DNA of 22,239 nucleotides from an uncultured Verrucomicrobiales bacterium (lineage in GTDB: Bacteria; Verrucomicrobiota; Verrucomicrobiia; Verrucomicrobiales; Akkermansiaceae): assembly GCA_937905985.1 (NCBI GenBank), contig CALCWC010000069.1:1-22239 (forward strand), given 5' to 3'. The translations under genes and the position numbers were made by a program. Below are positions 1 to 6,265 of the stretch, piece after piece; within the stretch, counting starts at the first letter, position 1; every line of letters starts with the position of its first letter. The notes beneath the pieces are model-generated. The model was not told where the DNA came from. It saw nothing but the letters and a program-made list of their open reading frames with translations, and did not search any database.

Positions 1-2
1 GC

Positions 3-800
3 GGCGGTTCCGCCCTGGAAGGCACGTTCTACGACTTGAAGCAGACCCGCCAGGGGTCCCCGCTGGCTCACGACAACAACACCACCGTGGGCGTGCTCAA
101 CGAGTTCGTCAAGTCCTGGAACCAGGGCAACCTGTCCAAGTTCTACCAGTCCCCCACCAAGCTGTACGCCTCCAACTTCTGCCTGCCCAAGTGCAAGGCC
201 GAGTACGCCCCCATTGCCTACCAGTGCAAGGACAAGTGCCAGCCCTCTCACTGGGTGGCCGTGTACCGCGGCAAGGTGAAGGCCCCCAAGAGCGGCACCT
301 TCCGCTTCTGCGGCACGGGTGACGATACGCTCTGCGTGCGCTTCAACAACCAGACCGTGCTGGAGTCTGGCTGGACCATTCCCTCCACCAACGTGCACGC
401 CGGCGGTGCCAATGCCGGCTGGCGTCAGACGGTGACCAACGGCCAAGTGCCGGAACTGAAGGGCTACGAGTATATCCCCACGCCGGAGATGCCCACTTGG
501 AGCGGCACGCTGGGCGGCCTTGCCGCAGGCAAGGAATTCACCGTGCAGGAGGGCAAGAGCTATCCCATCGAGGTGATGATTTCCGAAATCCCCGGCGGTG
601 CCTTCGGTTTCGTGCTGCTCATGCAGGAAAAGGAGGGCGACAAGTACGACAACTCGAAGTTCGACCTGTTCCGCACGAACTTCTCCTGCCCCACGGCTGC
701 CGATATCCAGGCCCTGATCAACCAGGAGAACTGCGGCATGGGCGCCCTGGAGTTCCCCAAGTTCAACGAGGACTCCCCCATTTGGGTCGCCGTTCCCTAA
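3..800 (+). CDS. Secreted PA14-like domain protein, 3' part
   Basis: The reading frame is open from the first bases of the window, so the gene starts upstream and only about 265 C-terminal residues are present. A TTG at 36 lies inside the continuous frame and is not a convincing start. The segment SGTFRFCGTGDDTLCVRFNN resembles the core of PA14-type beta-barrel domains (compare SGTYRFxxxSDDGxxLxxD), which bind carbohydrate or sit in exported proteins of many Verrucomicrobiota. Before it is a cysteine pattern CX3C-X10-CX3C, which suggests disulphides and an extracellytoplasmic location. The tail is rich in aromatic and glycine residues and shows no anchor or sorting motif. The gene ends at TAA and is followed by a strong hairpin terminator. 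The PA14 assignment is by eye; the function of the whole protein is unknown. Confidence 0.72.
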   Translation, partial: GGSALEGTFYDLKQTRQGSPLAHDNNTTVGVLNEFVKSWNQGNLSKFYQSPTKLYASNFCLPKCKAEYAPIAYQCKDKCQPSHWVAVYRGKVKAPKSGTFRFCGTGDDTLCVRFNNQTVLESGWTIPSTNVHAGGANAGWRQTVTNGQVPELKGYEYIPTPEMPTWSGTLGGLAAGKEFTVQEGKSYPIEVMISEIPGGAFGFVLLMQEKEGDKYDNSKFDLFRTNFSCPTAADIQALINQENCGMGALEFPKFNEDSPIWVAVP

Positions 801-823
801 GCGATTCCCCATCACAATTTACA

Positions 824-850
824 GCCCATCTGGCGCAACGCCAGATGGGC
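824..850 (+). terminator. Intrinsic terminator after PA14-like gene
   Basis: A perfect 12-bp stem (GCCCATCTGGCG with its complement) closes a three-base loop, and a T-rich stretch (tcttgctttcttt) follows. It lies 24 bases after the stop codon. The same stem core recurs at 1571-1603 and 6216-6250. Confidence 0.85.
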
Positions 851-925
851 TCTTGCTTTCTTTGCCCCTGGTACTCTCATCCCCATCCTCATGTCTTCCA
901 AAGAAAGATGAAATTGATTATTTTA

Positions 926-953
926 TTGACGTTCGTGGTTTGCCTCCTACAAT
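926..953 (+). promoter_or_regulatory. Sigma70-type promoter for the 966 gene
   Basis: TTGACG (926-931), a 16-base spacer and TACAAT (948-953). The predicted transcription start is near 960-961, about 5 bases before the ATG at 966, so the mRNA is almost leaderless. Confidence 0.75.
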
Positions 954-965
954 AGTATACTGTTC

Positions 966-1520
966 ATGAAAAAAACGCGTACCCTTGTTTTGGCTTTAGC
1001 TTTGGCGTCTTTCACCCCGGTCTTTGCGGATGTGAAGTACGATGCCCTGCGGCCGCAGGAAATCATCACAGTGGCAGAAGGCCGGACCATCAGCAACTCC
1101 GCAGCCTCCTTTACCGTGGACCTCGCGCAGGAGCAGATTGGCAAGAAGACCAATAACCGCACCGCCATTGCCAAGGACGGCCAGGGCATCCTGGTGCTCG
1201 ACCAGGATGTGGACATGTTCTGCTCCCTGGTGGTGCGCGAGGGCACGCTGCTCATCAAGGACACGGCCGTGACGGACCACCCGTACGTGGAGAGTCCTGT
1301 GCTGACGGTGGGCGGCTTCTCGCGTGTGGCCCCGCTGAGCGGTGACTCCACCAACGCGCACATCTGCGGATCCTACCTCTCCATGGAGGGGGATGCACTC
1401 TTCCGTGACAAGTCTGCTGCCGAGGGCGGTTTCAGTAACCCGTGCGTCGACAGCGCTGGCCGCCCGCAGACGCCGCAAGCACTGATGATGTACAAAGTCA
1501 ATGTACAAATCATAAGTTAG
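966..1520 (+). CDS. Small secreted protein of unknown function
   Basis: This is a 184-residue protein with a clear signal peptide: MKKTR, a hydrophobic stretch and a likely cleavage after VFA at about residue 21. The mature part has short beta-strand-like segments (for example DMFCSLVVREGTLLIKD and SPVLTVGG) that resemble passenger regions of autotransporter-like or beta-helical surface proteins, but I recognise no named family. It is short for such a protein, and the last residues (MYKVNVQIIS) look unrelated to the rest. The stop is followed directly by a palindromic repeat, and a 9-base direct repeat (ATGTACAAA at 1488 and 1501) sits just before it. It may therefore be the truncated N-terminal part of a longer ancestral gene. 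The start is fixed by the promoter just upstream. Confidence 0.7.
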   Translation: MKKTRTLVLALALASFTPVFADVKYDALRPQEIITVAEGRTISNSAASFTVDLAQEQIGKKTNNRTAIAKDGQGILVLDQDVDMFCSLVVREGTLLIKDTAVTDHPYVESPVLTVGGFSRVAPLSGDSTNAHICGSYLSMEGDALFRDKSAAEGGFSNPCVDSAGRPQTPQALMMYKVNVQIIS

Positions 1521-1554
1521 GCTCCGCCTTCGCTAAAGCTTCGGCGTGACAAGG
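1521..1554 (-). repeat. Dispersed palindromic repeat, copy 1
   Basis: Read on the minus strand this is CTTGTCACGCCGAAGC, a variable loop TTTA, then GCGAAGGCGG. It matches the two tandem copies at 22034-22107 in both conserved halves and differs mainly in the loop. It abuts the stop codon of the 966 gene. Confidence 0.6.
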
Positions 1555-1570
1555 CGCCGCGAAGATTACC

Positions 1571-1603
1571 AAGGCCCGTCTGGCATGCTGCCAGACGGGC
1601 CTT
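1571..1603. terminator. Bidirectional hairpin terminator between convergent genes
   Basis: A perfect 15-bp stem (AAGGCCCGTCTGGCA with its complement) closes a three-base loop. It lies between the stop of the plus-strand 966 gene and the stop of the minus-strand dehydrogenase. The A-rich and T-rich stem ends allow use in both directions, although there is no long T tract. Confidence 0.75.
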
Positions 1604-1632
1604 CGATTTAGGAGAGGTTTTGGGGTGTTGCG

Positions 1633-2346
1633 TTAATCGCGGTTGAGGAGCCAACCTTCGTCGCCGTGGTAGATCATGCGGCGGGTCATGCCTCCGTCAA
1701 TGCAGATGTTTTCCCCGGTGATGAAGGCGGCTTTGGGCGAGCAGAGGAAAAGCACCATCTCTGCAATGTCGGCGGGTACGCCCACGCGCCCTGCGGGATG
1801 CTGTGAGGCATCAGGGCCGGTGTAGGTGCGGGCGTTGGTATCAATCCAGCCGGGGGAGATGGAGTTCACGCGGGCGCGCCCCGCCAGAGAAGCAGCCAGC
1901 GCATGCGTGAGCGCGGCGATTCCACCCTTGGCTGCGGTGTAGCTCTCCGTCTGCGCCTGGCTCATGCGGTCGCGCGAGGATGAGATGTTCACCACGGCGG
2001 CTCCCGCTGCCAGGTGCGGCACCAGCAGCTTGCACAGGTAGAACGGAGCGGTCACGCCCACCGCGAGCGCGCGGGAAAAGTCCTCGTAGCTGCATGTGTC
2101 CAAGCCCGCCATGGGTGGCGGGGCGTTGTTGACAATGTAGTCTACATGCCCGCATTCTTCCACCACCTGCGCAGCGAAGCGTTCCAGGGTGTCCTTGTCG
2201 GCCACGTCACCCACAAAGTGCGGGCCGGGGGCTGTGTCTATCACGAACACGCGCGCGCCCTCCTCACGGAAGCGGCGAGCGGTTTCCAGCCCGATGCCGT
2301 GCGCACCGCCCGTGATGACTGCCACCTTGTCTTGAAATTCCTTCAT
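1633..2346 (-). CDS. Short-chain dehydrogenase/reductase (SDR)
   Basis: A 237-residue classical SDR with a Rossmann fold using NAD(P)H. Visible motifs are the cofactor glycine motif TGGAHGIG (residues 12-19), an NNAP version of the NNAG motif (73-76), the catalytic serine region ISSS (121-124) and the YTAAK catalytic Tyr136/Lys140 pair. PGW at about 165-167 and the C-terminal GENICIDGG are also typical. Length matches the family. The substrate cannot be told from sequence. It starts 5 bases after the stop of the M28 peptidase and has no ribosome-binding site, so it is probably the second gene of that operon. Replacement of Gly by Pro in NNAG is slightly unusual. Confidence in the family is high, in the reaction low. 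Confidence 0.9.
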   Translation of the reverse strand: MKEFQDKVAVITGGAHGIGLETARRFREEGARVFVIDTAPGPHFVGDVADKDTLERFAAQVVEECGHVDYIVNNAPPPMAGLDTCSYEDFSRALAVGVTAPFYLCKLLVPHLAAGAAVVNISSSRDRMSQAQTESYTAAKGGIAALTHALAASLAGRARVNSISPGWIDTNARTYTGPDASQHPAGRVGVPADIAEMVLFLCSPKAAFITGENICIDGGMTRRMIYHGDEGWLLNRD

Positions 2347-2351
2347 TGTTT

Positions 2352-3320
2352 TTACCAGGCGAGTTGTTTGATGGTGTCCAGCAGGCCGGCTGTGATGCGG
2401 GCCATGTTGTCATAATCGAGAGAGTCCGGGGTGTCGGTGGCCTCGTGGTAGCGCTTGTTGCGCAGCATGGAGGTGTCTGTCACCATGATGGACGGGATGC
2501 CGCGCGCAACGTAATTGCGGTGGTCGCTGAAATACAGCTCGGTGTCGTGCGCGAAAGGCACGTTGGCGCGCAGCGTGCGCATGCGCTTGGCGAGTTTGCC
2601 TGCCGCGCAGCGCGCCAGGCTGAGCGAGTCCATGTCGCCCACCACGGCGATGAAGTCGCCCTTGCCCGGCACCAGCAGGCTCTGCCCGGGAAAGAACGAT
2701 GGCTGGGAACCCTCGTCGTTGCTGAAATATCCCAGCATCTCCAGGCAAATCATGCCCAAGGTATCCTGCCCATCGCAGGACTGCGCGTGGTGGTGGCTGC
2801 CCATGCCCTCGGTGTCGAACCACGGCGGTTCCTCACAGGCGTAGAACACCATCTCCACCGTGTGTTTCGGGGTTTGCGGCAGGCGTCTGGCGAGCGCCAG
2901 CAGCGTGGCCACCGCGCTCGCGTTGTCGTCCGCCCCGGGGTTGGAATCCCCCTCGTCGTCGGGCTCGCAGGCATCGTAATGCGCGCCGATGATGTACCTG
3001 CCGGGCTGGGAGCCTTTGCGTTCGGCAATGATGTTGCGGTAGGCGGTGCCGCCGTTGCGGAATTCCTGGAAGCGCACCTCGTATCCCGCATCCGCGAGTG
3101 TCTGTGCGATATAGTCCTCCGCCTGTTGCAGCGTTTCCCCGTATCGCGGGGCGGCACACAGCTCCTCCACGGATTGGCGCAGTTCATGCGCCAGCGCGGC
3201 ATGGGCCATCGCTGGCCGCCCCGGTGCATCGCAGGTGATGAACACCGTGTTGACGATGCACCAAAGCACGGCCGCCAGCGCAACCAGGCTGCAAAGGATG
3301 ATGCTGATTCCCCTTTTCAT
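2352..3320 (-). CDS. M28 family zinc peptidase, membrane-anchored or exported
   Basis: A 322-residue zinc aminopeptidase-like protein. An N-terminal hydrophobic segment (residues about 5-27) is a signal anchor or signal peptide. M28 metal ligands and catalytic residues are visible: AHYDA (His114, Asp116), GADDNAS (bridging Asp131), CEEPPW (Glu163/164), a ligand glutamate in LEMLGY (Glu194) and YHEATDTPD (His292). It probably releases N-terminal amino acids from peptides outside the cytoplasm. The frame stays open upstream to 3659, but that extension overlaps the divergent deacetylase and its promoter. The start at 3320 is supported by the hydrophobic N-terminus and by a promoter whose -10 box ends about 10 bases upstream. 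It is the first gene of an operon with the SDR. Confidence 0.9.
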   Translation of the reverse strand: MKRGISIILCSLVALAAVLWCIVNTVFITCDAPGRPAMAHAALAHELRQSVEELCAAPRYGETLQQAEDYIAQTLADAGYEVRFQEFRNGGTAYRNIIAERKGSQPGRYIIGAHYDACEPDDEGDSNPGADDNASAVATLLALARRLPQTPKHTVEMVFYACEEPPWFDTEGMGSHHHAQSCDGQDTLGMICLEMLGYFSNDEGSQPSFFPGQSLLVPGKGDFIAVVGDMDSLSLARCAAGKLAKRMRTLRANVPFAHDTELYFSDHRNYVARGIPSIMVTDTSMLRNKRYHEATDTPDSLDYDNMARITAGLLDTIKQLAW

Positions 3321-3329
3321 TCCCGCGTC

Positions 3330-3359
3330 AATATAACCGCCGCGCGCGTATGCTGTCAA
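3330..3359 (-). promoter_or_regulatory. Promoter of M28-SDR operon
   Basis: On the minus strand: TTGACA (3354-3359), a 17-base spacer and TTATAT (3331-3336), or TATATT with an 18-base spacer. The -10 box ends 9-10 bases before the ATG at 3320, so the transcript is predicted to be leaderless or nearly so. Confidence 0.8.
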
Positions 3360-3447
3360 CCGCAAACGTTCATGGACCGGGGCGTGCGCCGGATTTCCTT
3401 CATGATTCCCAACGGGGGATATTATTTCATATTTCTTAACATTTGAC

Positions 3448-3475
3448 TTGAACAATTTTAAAAGAGGGGTATCAT
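3448..3475 (+). promoter_or_regulatory. Promoter of polysaccharide deacetylase gene
   Basis: TTGAAC (3448-3453), a 16-base spacer and TATCAT (3470-3475), 9 bases before the ATG at 3485. An overlapping TTGACT (3443-3448) would need a 21-base spacer. It is weaker than the other promoters in the window. Confidence 0.55.
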
Positions 3476-3484
3476 GGAGCGCGC

Positions 3485-5446
3485 ATGAGGGGAAAATTGC
3501 TCCAGACGTGTTTAACCATGCTGCCGCTAATGGCTGCGGCAGAGCCACAGCTTGCACCCATACCTGAACCTGGAGCCCCCCCCGCCACCATCCCCATGCC
3601 GCAGCCGACCGAGCAGAAAGAACAGGTGCTGGTGCTGGGCTATGGCCGTTTCTCCGCACAGGAGGGGCAGGGGGGCATCAATGAAGAAACCTTTGCGCGC
3701 CAGATGGACTATCTGCAGGCGCATGGCCTGCGCCCGATTTCCCTGCAGGCGTATTTGGATTGGCGGGGTGGGCGGATCAGCCTGCCGCAGGGCAGCGTGC
3801 TCATCACGCTGGATGAGGCGGACAAGGGCGCGTATCAGGTGGCCTACCCCGTTTTGCGCCGCCACAAGTTCCCCTATGTGGTGTTTGTGGATAGCCACAA
3901 CCTTTCTATGGGAGATGCGGAATACGCCACGCTCCCGCAGCTGCAGGAAATGGTCATGAACGGTGCGGAAATCGGCAGCCACACCATGAACCGCCCGGAG
4001 AGCTACGAGTGGCAGTTTGCCGCCATGTCCGGCGGCAACGAATTCGCCGCGCTGGCAGAGCGTGAGCTGGGCAACTCCACGCGCAGCATCGCCGCTGCGT
4101 TCCACCCCTGCCGCGCCTTTTCCTATCCCCGCGGCGTTGCGGAGGACAACCTCTCCCGCGCCCTGCCGCAGTACGGCATCCAGGTGGCTTTTGACACGCA
4201 GGGTGGCGCTTCCCGCAGGGACACCCCCGCCTTCAAGCAGCACCGCTTCATGGTGACAGATGAGGAATCCTTCAACCGTGCCGTGAACCAAGCCTGTTCC
4301 GGTACGCCCGAACCCGCGCCGCAGGCGGATGCGGAGTCTATGCTGGAGCCCGTGGAAACGGACATTCCGGTGCAGCCGCAGAAACCGCAGCCTGCCGTCG
4401 CCTTTGAGGATGACGACGTGGCGGAAGAGGTGGACGAGCCTGCCGTGGAGCCGGCGCAAGAGATTCAGGATGCCTATCCCCCTGTTACGCCCCTGTATGA
4501 GAACCTGGGGCGCCGCACGCCTGACGGCGATTGGGTGACGAGCCGTTTCGCCGCGCCGCTTGTGGAGCGGGAGCGCACGCGGGTGGCCGTCCTCGGCTAC
4601 CACAATTTCAGCAACACCAAGCCCGCCACGGAAATGCGCATGCACACTTCCGATTTCTGCCAGCAGATGCAGTATATCAAGGATGCGGGGCTGAGCGTCA
4701 TCACCATGCAGGATTTCCTGGAATGGCTCAACGGCACCCGCCGCCTGCCGGAGCGCTGCGTGCTCATCACCATCGACGACGGCTGGAAGAGCGTGTACAC
4801 AGACGCCTTCCCCGTGCTGCGCGCGTACGGCTACCCGTTCACCATGTTCCTCTACACCACCTATATTGATGTGCAGGGGGATTCCATGACGGTGCGCCAG
4901 CTGCAGGCCATGATGCGCTGCGGCGCCACCATCGGCAGCCATTCCGTCAACCACCTCTACCCCAAGAAGTGGAAGCGTTACGCCATGGAGTCCGACCAGT
5001 ACAAGACGCAGCTGCAGGTGGAGTTCCTGGATTCGCGCGCCAAACTGGTGGAACTGTTCGGCAACTGCTCCACATACTGCTTCCCCGGCGGCTACAACAC
5101 CCCGCCCATGCTGGAAACGCTGGCATCCTCTCCCTACCAGGCAGCCTTCACCGTGGAGGAGGCCAAGGTGGGATGCACGGAGAACCGCTTCCTCATTCAC
5201 CGCTACATGGTCTTTGGGATTGACCACAATATCTTCCGCCGCGCCGTCAACTTTGACGGTGATGCGGGCATCCGCGCCTCGCGCGAGGGCATCCAGGCCG
5301 CCCTCCCCCGCGCCATGAAATTCTTCCCGTCCGCTTTCCCGAAAACGGCACCCCAGCCGCAACCCAAGGCCGTGAAAAAGCAGGCAAAGCCCGTGAAGGC
5401 CAAACCTGCGCCGCCTCTGCCTGCTCCCGTGGGGAATTTCCGTTGA
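3485..5446 (+). CDS. Exported tandem-domain polysaccharide deacetylase
   Basis: A 653-residue protein with a signal peptide (residues 1 to about 19) and two NodB-type deacetylase domains. Domain 2 (about 366-590) has the expected motifs TIDDGW (429-434, catalytic and metal-binding aspartates), SHSVNH (485-490, metal histidines) and CFPGG (532-536). Domain 1 (about 47-268) aligns with it, but has TLDEADKG (108-115) where TFDDG is expected and SHTMNR (165-170), which lacks the second histidine, so it is probably inactive. An acidic, proline-rich linker (about 272-345) joins them and a Lys/Pro/Ala-rich tail ends the protein. Domain 2 probably removes N-acetyl groups from peptidoglycan or another amino-sugar polymer; the exact substrate is not visible. 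It is about twice the length of a single-domain enzyme. Confidence 0.88.
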   Translation: MRGKLLQTCLTMLPLMAAAEPQLAPIPEPGAPPATIPMPQPTEQKEQVLVLGYGRFSAQEGQGGINEETFARQMDYLQAHGLRPISLQAYLDWRGGRISLPQGSVLITLDEADKGAYQVAYPVLRRHKFPYVVFVDSHNLSMGDAEYATLPQLQEMVMNGAEIGSHTMNRPESYEWQFAAMSGGNEFAALAERELGNSTRSIAAAFHPCRAFSYPRGVAEDNLSRALPQYGIQVAFDTQGGASRRDTPAFKQHRFMVTDEESFNRAVNQACSGTPEPAPQADAESMLEPVETDIPVQPQKPQPAVAFEDDDVAEEVDEPAVEPAQEIQDAYPPVTPLYENLGRRTPDGDWVTSRFAAPLVERERTRVAVLGYHNFSNTKPATEMRMHTSDFCQQMQYIKDAGLSVITMQDFLEWLNGTRRLPERCVLITIDDGWKSVYTDAFPVLRAYGYPFTMFLYTTYIDVQGDSMTVRQLQAMMRCGATIGSHSVNHLYPKKWKRYAMESDQYKTQLQVEFLDSRAKLVELFGNCSTYCFPGGYNTPPMLETLASSPYQAAFTVEEAKVGCTENRFLIHRYMVFGIDHNIFRRAVNFDGDAGIRASREGIQAALPRAMKFFPSAFPKTAPQPQPKAVKKQAKPVKAKPAPPLPAPVGNFR

Positions 5447-5471
5447 CTTCACAGGGGAGAAAGCCTATAGT
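5443..5471 (+). promoter_or_regulatory. Promoter of the formate/nitrite channel gene
   Basis: TTGACT (5443-5448), a 17-base spacer and TATAGT (5466-5471). Only 6 bases separate the -10 box from the ATG at 5478, so the start site is predicted at the A of ATG. The -35 box overlaps the TGA stop of the preceding gene. Confidence 0.8.
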
Positions 5472-5477
5472 GTAGGT

Positions 5478-6194
5478 ATGAGCGATACCGATGCTGCCGT
5501 TGAAAAATCTCCCTCCCTGTCGGCCCTGTTGCTGGCGCGTTTGTTTTCCTCCTTCATGGCAGGCATAGCCATCAGCCTGGGTGGCACGGTGTTTCTGCGC
5601 GTGAAGGACGCGTTTCCCGGCGGCACCGTGGTGGGTTCCTTCCTGTTCGCCGTGGGCCTGTTTATCGTGTGTACGCGCAGCTATTCCCTGTACACGGGCA
5701 AGCTGTGCTATGTGCTGTACAAGGGGCCTCGCTATGCAGCCCTTCTGCTGTTGATTTGGCTGGGCAACCTGGCGGGCTGCATGTTCATGGGAGCCATTGA
5801 GAACATGACCGCCATCTGCGGGGATGCGGGCATCAACGCCGCCGCCTTGAAGCTCTGCGAGGCCAAGCTCGACAGTGCGCCCCTCTCCCTGTTTATCCTC
5901 GGTATCATCTGCAACATCTTCATGTACATCGCCGTCAACGGATACCGCGACAACCCCCACCAACTCGGCAAGTACCTCGCCATCATCTTCGGCGTCATGG
6001 GCTTTATCTGCGCCGGAAGCGAGCACAGCATTGCGGATTTGTACTACTTCTGCGTTTCCGGCGCCATCTACTCCAACCCCGGCCCCGTCCTCTGGGCCCT
6101 CCTCTTCATCTCGCTGGGCAATTTCGTTGGCGGCAATCTCCTTCCCGTCATCGAAATCATCACCAAGAAGCTCCGTGCCGGCCAACCGGACTAA
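5478..6194 (+). CDS. Formate/nitrite transporter (FNT) family channel
   Basis: A 238-residue integral membrane protein with about six hydrophobic segments, the usual FNT size. Family signatures visible are LYTGK (71-75), GNLAG (96-100), a CN pair in helix 4 (145-146), CAGSEHSIADLYYF with the conserved pore histidine (His183) and the helix-6 GNFVGG (214-219). FNT channels form pentamers in the inner membrane and move small anions such as formate, nitrite, hydrosulphide or lactate. The substrate here is not determined; formate export during fermentation would fit a gut anaerobe. It has its own promoter and ends before a strong terminator. Confidence 0.88.
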   Translation: MSDTDAAVEKSPSLSALLLARLFSSFMAGIAISLGGTVFLRVKDAFPGGTVVGSFLFAVGLFIVCTRSYSLYTGKLCYVLYKGPRYAALLLLIWLGNLAGCMFMGAIENMTAICGDAGINAAALKLCEAKLDSAPLSLFILGIICNIFMYIAVNGYRDNPHQLGKYLAIIFGVMGFICAGSEHSIADLYYFCVSGAIYSNPGPVLWALLFISLGNFVGGNLLPVIEIITKKLRAGQPD

Positions 6195-6215
6195 CTGCCT
6201 CCATCCAACCCATTT

Positions 6216-6250
6216 GAAAGCCCATCTGGCAGTACGCCAGATGGGCTTTC
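6216..6250. terminator. Bidirectional terminator between channel and GH20 genes
   Basis: A perfect 15-bp stem (GAAAGCCCATCTGGC with its complement) around a 5-base loop. It sits between two convergent stop codons (6194 and 6266). The stem ends provide AAAG/CTTT on both strands. The core matches the stem at 824-850. Confidence 0.85.
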
Positions 6251-6265
6251 CTTCATAATTCTCCA

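Noticed and set aside
2346..3446. Plus-strand open frame of about 366 codons opposite the M28 peptidase
   Set aside because: Its composition is dominated by Val, His, Arg and Gly repeats typical of the complement of GC-rich codons; the minus strand has all M28 residues.
3321..3484. Riboswitch or operator between the M28 and deacetylase genes
   Set aside because: Both promoters sit right at the start codons, leaving no leader for a riboswitch, and I see no dyad of note.
3527..5452. Very long minus-strand open frame opposite the deacetylase gene
   Set aside because: It is an antisense shadow: rich in His, Arg and Gly, no motifs, and the plus strand has two clear NodB domains.
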